Part shown: one piece after another, positions 1 to 6,427 of the stretch
Layout of the letters: every line of letters begins with the position of its first letter
Position numbering within the stretch: position 1 is the stretch's first letter
DNA from: an uncultured Planctomycetota bacterium
GTDB lineage: Bacteria; Planctomycetota; UBA1135; GCA-002686595
DNA: 8,225 bases
Assembly: GCA_903829565.1 (NCBI GenBank)
Contig: CAIKQM010000004.1
Coordinates: 1 to 8,225 of the forward strand
Direction of reading: 5' to 3'
Program-made: the position numbers and the translations under genes
Notes under the pieces: generated by a model
The model's database searches: none
Told to the model about the DNA's origin: nothing
The model's input: only the letters and a program-made list of their open reading frames with translations

Positions 1-1215
1 CGGATGCGCACCGCCAATCAGCAGCAAGGGCACACGATCGTGATCGTGACGATTGCCATCGCGAATGCCGGAGCCATACACGATGGTCGTGCGCTCCAAG
101 AGTGACTCGCCATCCTCACGCACGGCGAGCAGACTTTGCGCCAAGCGCGCCACGATCTCGCTGTAGTGGCGATCAATGCGCGTGATTTTCTCCATCTTGG
201 AGGCATCGCCACCATGATGCGACAACTCGTGGTGACCCTCGGGCACGCCTAGCTCGGGGAATGTACGGTTCGAGCCTTCGTTCGCCAGAGCAAAGGTCGC
301 GACGCGCGTGACATCCGCGCGCAGGGCCAGCACCAGCACATCCGACAGCAACTGCAACTGCTCGGTGCGATTGGTCCATGCACTAGGTGCGTGCGCCCCG
401 TCCGGCAACACAGCCGCACCTGTGCGCGCCGCTTCCAAGCGCCGCTCGACTTCGCGCACAGCCACAAAGTACTGATCAAGCTTGTCGCGGTCGTCACGCG
501 AGACGCGTGCTTCCAGACTTTTGGCATCGGCCAACACGCTGTCCAACACACTGCGGCGGCGCGCTAGGCGCTCGGCACGCTGCGCAGCACTCTCTTCAGG
601 ATCCCCATCGACAAACAAGCGCTCAAACAGGCGGCGCGGATCCGTCTCTTTGGGTAGCGGTGTCGACTCGCCGGCCCACGACAAGTGATTCGAGTAGGCG
701 CAGGAATAGCCGGAATCGCACTGACCCGCAGCGGAACCTCCCTCGGCGCCCACAACGAGGGAAGACAAGCGTGTTTGACGCCCCACGCGGGCAGCCACCG
801 CTTGGTCAATCGAGATGCCGGCACGAATGCGTGCACCATCACTCTTCAGCGGTTGGCGCGCCGTCAGGAAGGCTGCATTGGCACGCGCATGATCACCTGG
901 CCCATCGCCATTGGCACGCGCCTTGTCGAGCACTAGCCCCTCCACACACGTCAGCCACGGCAGCACAGGGGCGAACGGCGCTGTGGCTACGGGAAGCTGC
1001 AAGCCTCCTTGCTCGGATGTCGGCATCCACTGCGCAGGATTGACACCATTCGGTGCATACACCCACACGATGCGTCGGCGCTGAGTCGCTTGCGCTGCTT
1101 CAGCCGCGGACACCTTGGGCATGAGTGACTCAAGCCATGGCAACGACAACGCCAAGCCCGCCGCGCGCAACACCGTGCGTCGGTCACATCTCGTGCTGCG
1201 CGGAAGATGGTTCAT
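1..1215 (-). CDS. DUF1552 (HXXSHH) exported protein, 3' end cut by window edge
   Basis: An open frame starts at ATG 1215-1213 and stays open to base 1, giving 405 visible residues. Family members are usually somewhat longer, so a few tens of C-terminal residues are missing. Residues 11-30 (DRRTVLRAAGLALSLPWLES) look like a twin-arginine leader, so export in a folded state is plausible. Family hallmarks in order are: GDGPGDHARANAAFLTAR (103-120), CDSGYSCAYSNHLSW (166-180), PLPKETDPRRLFERLF (187-201), RVATFALANEGSNRTFPE (304-321), HELSHH at 329-334 (the HXXSHH motif naming the family), and YGSGIRDGNRHDHD (380-393). The reaction is unknown; the conserved His/Asp clusters suggest metal binding (inference). 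It lies 22 bases downstream of the haem-protein gene on the same strand, so co-transcription is likely. No clear ribosome-binding site precedes the ATG. Family assignment is secure; function is not. Confidence 0.93.
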   Translation of the reverse strand, partial: MNHLPRSTRCDRRTVLRAAGLALSLPWLESLMPKVSAAEAAQATQRRRIVWVYAPNGVNPAQWMPTSEQGGLQLPVATAPFAPVLPWLTCVEGLVLDKARANGDGPGDHARANAAFLTARQPLKSDGARIRAGISIDQAVAARVGRQTRLSSLVVGAEGGSAAGQCDSGYSCAYSNHLSWAGESTPLPKETDPRRLFERLFVDGDPEESAAQRAERLARRRSVLDSVLADAKSLEARVSRDDRDKLDQYFVAVREVERRLEAARTGAAVLPDGAHAPSAWTNRTEQLQLLSDVLVLALRADVTRVATFALANEGSNRTFPELGVPEGHHELSHHGGDASKMEKITRIDRHYSEIVARLAQSLLAVREDGESLLERTTIVYGSGIRDGNRHDHDRVPLLLIGGAHP

Positions 1216-1237
1216 GGCTGGCTTGAGTGTGTCCACT

Positions 1238-3505
1238 TTACTTGACTGGCACCGGAGGCGCGCCACGCTCCACTCGCCGCGTAAAGCCGGGAAGCTGCGT
1301 GATTCCCAGCATAAGCGCACGCAAGCTCGGCCGGGGTCCTAAGGCCGCCAAATACGCGCCCATCTCGCTCCGGTCCTCGCTTTCAGGCAAGCGACCTAAG
1401 GCGTACACAAAGAGCTTCTCGAATAGGGCGCGCTCCAGCCGGTCGTCCGACAGCAACACAGCCCGCAGCTCGGCAGCACCTCGGAAGCTGCGACCATCAG
1501 GCAACAGACCCGAATCGTCGACAGGGAAGCCCTCATCGGTGGCGCGCATGCGTCCGACGGCATCATAGCGCTCGAGACCGAACCCCAAGGGATCGAGAGC
1601 TTCGTGACACGCACTGCAGGCTGCATCGGCGCGATGTTGCTCCAATTGGGCGCGCAATGTGGTCGCATTCGCAGTGGCCGACTCCTCCAAGGCCCCGACA
1701 CCAGGCGGAGGAGGTGGTGGTGGCGTCCCAAGCAAGGTCTCGAGTACCCACTTGCCGCGCAGCACCGGCGACGTGCGACCGGGACGGCTCGTGAGCGTCA
1801 ACACGGCTGCGTGTCCTAACAAGCCATAGCGCGCGGAATCGCTCCACTCATGCAACCACGCGCCTTCTGCCCCGGCAGGCACAGCCACACCGTAGTGCGC
1901 GGCCAGACGCGCAGTCAGGTGTGTGCGCGGCGCCTCCAACAAGGAGCGTGCAGAAGCGCCGCTCTCATAGACTTGACGCACAAGGGCCAGCGTTTCCGCG
2001 CGCAAATCCGACGCAAGTGCTTCATCGTAGTCGGGGTACTTGGCCGGATCCGGGCGGTGGTAGCGCAAACTGCGCAAGCCCAACCACTGCTCGGCAAAGT
2101 CATCCAACGCTGCCAGCGCTGCGGAGCTATCCAGCAACCGTTGCGCTTGCCGCATGTGTTCGGCCGTGTCCAGCAACGCGCCAGTGTCAGCAACAGCACG
2201 CAAGCGCTCGTCCGGAGGCTGTCCCGTCAAGTAGTAGGACAAGCGCACAGCGCGCTCATGGGCGTCAAGTTCTCTGGACGCGCCCGGTTCGGCCGCTTGC
2301 TCGACCTTGTACAAGAAATGGGGCGAAGCAAGAGCTGCAACGAGCACGAGGCGCACATTGCTTTCACGCGTGGCTTGGGGATCGGCCAAAGCGCATAGAC
2401 GCTCGACCTCATGCGTCGTGGGCGGCCGACGCCACACTTCACGCAACAAGGTTCGCACCACAGACTCCAAGTCTGGCACGCCTGTGCCGGGCACATTCCG
2501 CCGCTGCCAAGCCCCCAACACTTGAGGATCCAAAGGCCCTTCGAGCTCCAACCACGCCACCACCAAGTTGCGGTCTGCTTGCGGCACCGCTGGGCGTGCT
2601 TCACTCGCGGGCTCGGCCTTCTGAAAGTAGTCGTTGAGGAACGCGGCAGCGATGCGTTGACGACCAGCCGAAAGCGCACCTTGCCATTCGTGCTCGTGCC
2701 ACTCCTCGCCGTCTACGCTCGTGGCAGAGAGAGAACGTCCACCCACGCGCAGCTCCGCACGCACCACCTCTGGGCCCGCTTGATCACCGCGCCAGCGCAC
2801 GCGCACGAGGTACTCGCCGGCACGCGGCAACACATGCTCAAAGCCCCATGCGCCATTGCTGAACACTACGCGCGTCTCAGCGCGCGGTGCATGCGCTGCA
2901 GCTTTCGGTCCTTCCTTGCCCTGCACTCGCCGGCGTGGCGGCACAGGTGCATCCAAGTCCTGCACCACGCGCGCCGCGATCGCTTCGGCAGCCAGCAACT
3001 GCTTCTCGACATGCACATCAGTCGTGGTCAGCACCGCACCATTGCTGTCAAAACCAGCAGCCACATCGTCTTCGGGAAACAGCTCCGCTTCCGGGGCCTC
3101 TACCCCGAAGAGCGACTCCACACTTGCACGCCACTCGCGGCGCGTGAGCCGCCGCAACACGGGGGCGCGCGCCGGGGTCGGTTCACGCTCGGCGATCAAG
3201 GCACGCAAGGCGTGCGCGACCCCGCGCACTTCCTCCTCTGTAGGCCGCAAGCGTTGGCGCGGCGGCATGCTGCCGTCCTCGATGCGCAACAAGGCTTGCT
3301 TCCACGTCCGCAGCCCGTCCTCGGCGGCACCATCGAGCACCGAGATGTCGCCCTCGAGGACCACTTCCGCCGCAGCTTCGGCCGCATCATGGCAGGCCAA
3401 GCAGTGTTGCTCTACGAATGGAACTACCGTGTCAGCCCACAGATCGGGCTTCTCGCCCGGCGTCAAGCAAAGTAGCAGGGCTGCGCTGGTTAGCGTTGCA
3501 AACAC
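1238..3505 (-). CDS. exported di-haem cytochrome-like protein, DUF1587/1595/1592/1588/1585 architecture
   Basis: A 755-residue protein beginning at GTG 3505-3503. An in-frame TAG at 3517-3515 excludes an earlier start, and AGGA sits 7 bases upstream of the GTG. The N-terminus (MFATLTSAALLLC) resembles a short signal peptide. Domains, by motif: a planctomycete-type cytochrome c segment (about 25-105) with CLACH at 35-39 and a likely distal ligand in DGSMPP (Met80); DUF1587 (about 117-182); a beta-rich carbohydrate-binding-like insert (about 205-325); DUF1595 (about 345-405); DUF1592 (about 412-540, with RAVRLSYYLTGQPPDERL); DUF1588 (about 557-655) with CSACH at 630-634 in the usual ACSACHEALDPLGFGLE context; and DUF1585 (about 665-740). 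Seven prolines (595-601, encoded at 1703-1723) are typical of the DUF1588 region. Two covalent haems and a periplasmic location are predicted; the electron partner and substrate are unknown. The downstream DUF1552 gene probably shares its transcript. Confidence 0.93.
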   Translation of the reverse strand: MFATLTSAALLLCLTPGEKPDLWADTVVPFVEQHCLACHDAAEAAAEVVLEGDISVLDGAAEDGLRTWKQALLRIEDGSMPPRQRLRPTEEEVRGVAHALRALIAEREPTPARAPVLRRLTRREWRASVESLFGVEAPEAELFPEDDVAAGFDSNGAVLTTTDVHVEKQLLAAEAIAARVVQDLDAPVPPRRRVQGKEGPKAAAHAPRAETRVVFSNGAWGFEHVLPRAGEYLVRVRWRGDQAGPEVVRAELRVGGRSLSATSVDGEEWHEHEWQGALSAGRQRIAAAFLNDYFQKAEPASEARPAVPQADRNLVVAWLELEGPLDPQVLGAWQRRNVPGTGVPDLESVVRTLLREVWRRPPTTHEVERLCALADPQATRESNVRLVLVAALASPHFLYKVEQAAEPGASRELDAHERAVRLSYYLTGQPPDERLRAVADTGALLDTAEHMRQAQRLLDSSAALAALDDFAEQWLGLRSLRYHRPDPAKYPDYDEALASDLRAETLALVRQVYESGASARSLLEAPRTHLTARLAAHYGVAVPAGAEGAWLHEWSDSARYGLLGHAAVLTLTSRPGRTSPVLRGKWVLETLLGTPPPPPPPGVGALEESATANATTLRAQLEQHRADAACSACHEALDPLGFGLERYDAVGRMRATDEGFPVDDSGLLPDGRSFRGAAELRAVLLSDDRLERALFEKLFVYALGRLPESEDRSEMGAYLAALGPRPSLRALMLGITQLPGFTRRVERGAPPVPVK

Positions 3506-3564
3506 GAGACCATCCTAGCGGACAGCCTGCGGAGTCGCGGATTCTCGGGTAGGCTTACAAGCTC

Positions 3565-3587
3565 GCGGAGCGGGATCCCCTCTCCGC
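3565..3587. repeat. GC-rich dyad in the divergent intergenic region
   Basis: GCGGAG (3565-3570) and CTCCGC (3582-3587) are exact inverted arms around the perfect palindrome GGGATCCC (3572-3579). It lies in the 104-bp gap between the divergent haem-protein and lectin genes, ending 22 bases before the lectin ATG. It could be a protein-binding operator or a 5'-leader hairpin. I found no convincing -35/-10 pair on either strand in this gap, so its role is unassigned. Confidence 0.4.
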
Positions 3588-3609
3588 CTGGCCCTCGGAT
3601 CAAACGACC

Positions 3610-4950
3610 ATGAAGCGCACACTCTCCCTCTTCGCACTCGCTTGCCTTGGCTCCTTCGCCTCTGCCCAAGGTTCGGACACCTGTGCAACAGCGCAGGCCT
3701 TGACGGGTACGGGCACTTTTGCCTTCGACCTGACCACCGCCACGACGGACGGCCTGCCGGATGCGGCCTGCAACTTCTTCGGGCAATCCGACATCACCAA
3801 CGATGTGTGGTTCACGTGGACTGCCGCGGCCAATGGTCGCATGCGCTTGGAATCGTGCACGTTGACGACCATCGACACCAAGGTCGCCGTCTATACCGGT
3901 GGCTGCGCGGGGACCGTGCTCGCCTGCAATGACGACTCGTGTGGCTTGCAGTCGCTGCTCGAGTTCACCGCGGTTGCAGGCACGACCTACACCATCCGCT
4001 TGGGTGTCTACCCCAACTCAGCGCTGGGCGCGGGTCAGTTCAAGCTCGATGTGGTCCCGCCGCTGGGCATCTTGGCTACCGTGGTGAACCCTGCTAACGG
4101 TCACACTTATCACTTGCTCGAAGGCTCGTCGTGGAGCGCCGCGCAAGCACGCGCTGTGCAGTTGGGTGGCAATCTCGTGACCGTCAACGACCAGGCAGAA
4201 CAGAGCTTCTTGGTCGCCAACTTGCACACCTTTGGTGGTGTCACGCGCGACCTCTGGACGGGCTTCAACGACGCGGCCGTGGAAGGCACCTTCCAATGGG
4301 TCAGCGGCGAGACGCCGAACTTCACGCTGTGGGACCTCGGCGAACCCAACAACGGCGGCAGCGGCGAAGACTACTGCAACCTGCGCAAGAACAACCCCAA
4401 CGCTTTGTGGAACGACTTGGCCGATGCGCCTGTCGGCTACCACGCGAATCCCTCGGGCGTGGTGGAGATCGGCGTCAACTTCCCGACCTTCTGCTATGGC
4501 GATGGCACGTCGACGGCGTGCCCGTGCGGCAACGTCTCTGCGGTGGGAGCCGAAGCTGGCTGCCTCAACTCGCTGACTGTGGGCGCAACGCTGCGCGCAG
4601 CTGGCTCGGCGAGCCTTGCCAATGATTCGTTCGTGTTGACCGGTGCGAACATGCCCAACAGCAACTCCTTGTACTTCCAAGGCACGACGCGGCTATCGGG
4701 CGGAGCTGGAGCCGTCTTTGGCGACGGTTTGCGCTGTGCAGGTGGCACGATTGTGCGACTGGGTACAAAGCTGAACGCGGCCGGTACCTCGCAGTACCCG
4801 GGCCCGAGTGACCTGTCTGTCTCGGTGCGCGGCTTGGTTCCGGCGGGCGCTGTGCGCACGTACCAGGCTTGGTACCGCAACGCTGCGGTGTACTGCTCGG
4901 CGAGTACCTTCAACTTGACCAACGGCGTGGAAGCCACCTGGGCTCCGTAA
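3610..4950 (+). CDS. secreted modular protein with C-type-lectin-like domain
   Basis: A 446-residue protein starting at ATG 3610, chosen because a clean signal peptide follows at once (1-20, basic n-region, hydrophobic core, ending SFASAQ). Segment 1 (about 21-150) is beta-rich with six cysteines (25, 54, 83, 99, 106, 111) and the motifs NDVWFTWTA and CNDDSCGLQS; it resembles sandwich domains common in secreted planctomycete proteins. Segment 2 (about 151-289) is a C-type-lectin-like domain: WSAAQARAVQLGGNLVTVND, FQWVSGE, EPNN at 245-248 and WND at 267-269, the expected calcium and sugar-site motifs. The EPN form suggests mannose-type specificity (family knowledge, not proof). It holds only one cysteine (256), so the canonical disulfides are absent. 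Segment 3 (about 292-446) is a six-cysteine module of unknown function (FCYGDGT, CPCGN, GDGLRCAGG, YQAWYR). A surface or secreted binding role is likely. The gene appears monocistronic, with hairpins after its stop. Confidence 0.9.
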   Translation: MKRTLSLFALACLGSFASAQGSDTCATAQALTGTGTFAFDLTTATTDGLPDAACNFFGQSDITNDVWFTWTAAANGRMRLESCTLTTIDTKVAVYTGGCAGTVLACNDDSCGLQSLLEFTAVAGTTYTIRLGVYPNSALGAGQFKLDVVPPLGILATVVNPANGHTYHLLEGSSWSAAQARAVQLGGNLVTVNDQAEQSFLVANLHTFGGVTRDLWTGFNDAAVEGTFQWVSGETPNFTLWDLGEPNNGGSGEDYCNLRKNNPNALWNDLADAPVGYHANPSGVVEIGVNFPTFCYGDGTSTACPCGNVSAVGAEAGCLNSLTVGATLRAAGSASLANDSFVLTGANMPNSNSLYFQGTTRLSGGAGAVFGDGLRCAGGTIVRLGTKLNAAGTSQYPGPSDLSVSVRGLVPAGAVRTYQAWYRNAAVYCSASTFNLTNGVEATWAP

Positions 4951-4964
4951 GCAAGCCTCCCTTA

Positions 4965-4982
4965 GGTGCAGGAAACAGCACC
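4965..4982 (+). other. small hairpin with GAAA tetraloop after the lectin gene
   Basis: GGTGC (4965-4969) pairs with GCACC (4978-4982). Inside, an A-A mismatch is followed by one G-C pair (4972 would be the first loop base) closing a GAAA loop at 4972-4975. It begins 15 bases after the TAA stop of the lectin gene. It may stabilise the mRNA 3' end or be chance; a stem this short is weak evidence. Confidence 0.3.
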
Positions 4983-5008
4983 CAAAGGAATCGTAAAGCA
5001 AATTTGAC

Positions 5009-5044
5009 AGCAGGGCCCGCACGAAGCGTCGTGTGGGCCCTGCT
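5009..5044 (+). terminator. strong hairpin, probable terminator of the lectin gene
   Basis: Bases 5009-5024 pair with 5029-5044 over 16 bp, with a single G-U wobble (5019/5034) and a four-base AGCG loop. It lies 58 bases after the lectin stop codon and 112 bases before the next start. No T-run follows on the plus strand, so it is not a textbook intrinsic terminator; it may block 3' exonucleases or work with another factor. Its stability makes it the best candidate for the 3' boundary of the lectin transcript. Confidence 0.6.
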
Positions 5045-5072
5045 CATGTACCGGGCGACCGTTGCTGCGGGC

Positions 5073-5101
5073 TTGACAAACTGCGGCTTGTATCAGCAAA
5101 T
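5073..5101 (+). promoter_or_regulatory. weak candidate promoter for the 5156 gene
   Basis: A perfect TTGACA lies at 5073-5078. At a 17-base spacing the matching -10 position (5096-5101, GCAAAT) fits the consensus in only three of six bases. Position supports it: it follows the probable terminator and precedes the two-gene unit by about 55 bases. An imperfect inverted repeat (5087-5106) overlaps the -10 region. This is a weak call. Confidence 0.22.
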
Positions 5102-5106
5102 ACAGG
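5087..5106. repeat. short inverted repeat upstream of the 5156 gene
   Basis: TGTAT (5089-5093) and ATACA (5100-5104) are inverted around a six-base spacer. The pairing extends outward through one wobble to C5087/G5106. It overlaps the -10 side of the weak promoter candidate, so it could be an operator half-site pair, but repeats this short also arise by chance. Confidence 0.25.
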
Positions 5107-5155
5107 CCTGCCCTGCGTATGCAGCGGCTAGAACTACCTGCTAAGCCCCCCCAGA

Positions 5156-5752
5156 ATGACTACAACTACAGCGGCCGATGGCACCAAGACCATCGCTGAA
5201 ATTGAAAGCGACCTAGCCACGGCTCTAGAAGCCCTGCGCGACCTCGACAGCAAGGGCACTTTGCCCGAAGAGCTCAAGCCTCTGCTGCGCTTGGCGCCGC
5301 CGGTGGGTGGCAGCGTGCACGTCTCGCTGCGCCATCGCGAGAAGGGTCGTCAGATCCGCCGCAGCTTCCAAGCCTCCGCGTTCCAGCCCAAGACCTGTGG
5401 TGCGTGGCTCGTGTTCGAAGCGCCGCTTGAGGAGCGCGATGGCGAAGAGAAGGATCTCGAGAGCACCGGCAGCCCCATGGAGGACTTGTTGCGTGCCTTG
5501 GCTCTAGCTGAGGCCGAACCGCACCTGTCCTTCGTGTCGCTCAAGTGGTTCCGCGACACCTATCTGCCCAAGTGTGGCTTCCCTTGGGCGCTCGACTCGG
5601 ACCAGCCGCGACGCATGCTGATGGAAGCCACCGCACGCGGCTTGGTGATCACAGCCAAGGTTGCGAACCCCAAGACTCCGGCCTTCCCTGTCGCAACGGT
5701 CAAGCTGAACCGTTCGCACGGCGAAGTCGACCGCATCTTGACGCAACGCTGA
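5156..5752 (+). CDS. unrecognised 198-aa protein, possible C-terminal winged-helix
   Basis: I cannot assign a family. ATG 5156 is the only good start: an in-frame TAG lies at 5129-5131, and the bases just before the ATG are a run of seven C with no Shine-Dalgarno sequence. There is no signal peptide or membrane segment, so it is probably cytosolic. Layout: a charged helical N-terminus (about 11-45); a basic, strand-like stretch (about 50-88) containing RHREKGRQIRR (59-69); an acidic linker (about 90-105); and a C-terminal part (about 106-198) with SLKWFRDTYLP, then RRMLMEATARGLVITAKV and a proline-bearing turn before VATVKLNR. That helix/helix/two-strand order resembles a winged-helix fold, and the basic patch would suit nucleic-acid binding; both are inference. 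The gap of 15 bases to the next gene suggests co-transcription with the deiodinase-like enzyme. Codon use and length look like a genuine gene. Confidence 0.8.
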   Translation: MTTTTAADGTKTIAEIESDLATALEALRDLDSKGTLPEELKPLLRLAPPVGGSVHVSLRHREKGRQIRRSFQASAFQPKTCGAWLVFEAPLEERDGEEKDLESTGSPMEDLLRALALAEAEPHLSFVSLKWFRDTYLPKCGFPWALDSDQPRRMLMEATARGLVITAKVANPKTPAFPVATVKLNRSHGEVDRILTQR

Positions 5753-5767
5753 GACCGGGCCGGACGC

Positions 5768-6427
5768 ATGACTGCTGCGTTCGTCCCCTATCCGGATCCG
5801 CAAGCGCGCAGCGCTGATCCGGTCGCGGACTTGCAAGCCTTGCATGACACGCTGCGCCGCCGACGCAGCGTCCGTGAGTTCTCTACGGAACCTGTCGAGC
5901 GCGAGGTCATCGAATGGTTGGTGCGGTGCGCAGCCACAGCACCTAGCGGTGCGAACAAGCAGCCGTGGCGCTTCGTGTGCGTGTCGAATCCAGTGCTGAA
6001 ACAGCGCATTCGCGCCGCCGCCGAAGCAGAGGAACGCGCCTTCTATGCGACGCGCGCCAGCGCACGCTGGTTGGCGGATCTGGAGCCACTGGGCACAGAT
6101 GCCGACAAGGCCTTTCTGGAAGCGGCCCCTTGGCTGGTGGTGCTCTTCAAGCTCACGCGCGGCGATGATGGCTCGCAGGTGTACTACGCCGACGAATCCG
6201 TGGGCATTGCGGCCGGCATGTTTTTGGCCGCGGCCCAACAAGTAGGTCTCGCCACCTTGACGCACACGCCCAGCCCCATGGGCTTCTTGCAAGAGATTTT
6301 GACACGCGAACGGCACGAGAAACCGTACCTGTTGATTCCTGTAGGCTGGCGTGCAGATGGATGTCGAGTGCCGCAGGCCGCACTCGACAAGAAGCCTTTG
6401 GAATCCGTCAGCGTCTGGTTTACTTGA
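5768..6427 (+). CDS. nitroreductase-fold flavoprotein, iodotyrosine-deiodinase type
   Basis: A 219-residue cytosolic protein without signal or membrane anchor, unlike the membrane-tethered animal enzyme. FMN-contact motifs of the nitroreductase fold are visible: RRRSVREFS (31-39), APSGANKQPW (58-67) and LTHTPSPMG (164-172), with VGIAAGMFLAAAQQVGLATLT (145 onward) between. The active-site lid segment matches iodotyrosine deiodinases: Glu89 and Tyr93 four residues apart, then Lys114 twenty-one residues later, the same spacing as the Glu/Tyr/Lys triad that grips halotyrosine in the human enzyme (from memory). RWLADLEPL (100-108), a conserved stretch in that subfamily, lies between. Expected reaction: reductive dehalogenation of halotyrosines, or a related FMN-dependent reduction; the physiological substrate in bacteria is unsettled. 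The gene lies 15 bases after the 198-aa gene. Its stop overlaps the stop of the convergent peptidase gene. Confidence 0.9.
   Translation: MTAAFVPYPDPQARSADPVADLQALHDTLRRRRSVREFSTEPVEREVIEWLVRCAATAPSGANKQPWRFVCVSNPVLKQRIRAAAEAEERAFYATRASARWLADLEPLGTDADKAFLEAAPWLVVLFKLTRGDDGSQVYYADESVGIAAGMFLAAAQQVGLATLTHTPSPMGFLQEILTRERHEKPYLLIPVGWRADGCRVPQAALDKKPLESVSVWFT

Noticed and set aside
387..1043. Plus-strand open frame (218 codons) opposite the DUF1552 gene
   Set aside because: Low-complexity Arg/His/Pro product, antisense to a clearly recognised family protein.
1237..1246. TTTACTTGAC shared with 6419-6428, a possible repeat at gene ends
   Set aside because: In both places it is the minus-strand stop codon preceded by Val-Lys codons; a ten-base match fits coincidence and nothing flanking is shared.
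1703..1723. AGG/TGG trinucleotide run resembling a microsatellite
   Set aside because: It encodes the seven-proline stretch (residues 595-601) common in the DUF1588 region, so it is explained by the protein.
2411..3475. Long plus-strand open frame (354 codons) opposite the haem-protein gene
   Set aside because: Arg/Pro/His-rich composition with no domain motifs. It is antisense to a gene with five recognisable domains, so it is a by-product of GC-rich codon use.
4018..4680. Minus-strand open frame (220 codons) opposite the lectin gene
   Set aside because: Shadow of the coding frame on the other strand; no motif and no start context.
5004..5009. Perfect TTGACA that could be a -35 box
   Set aside because: It abuts the terminator-like stem, and no -10-like hexamer lies 16-18 bases downstream, inside the stem.
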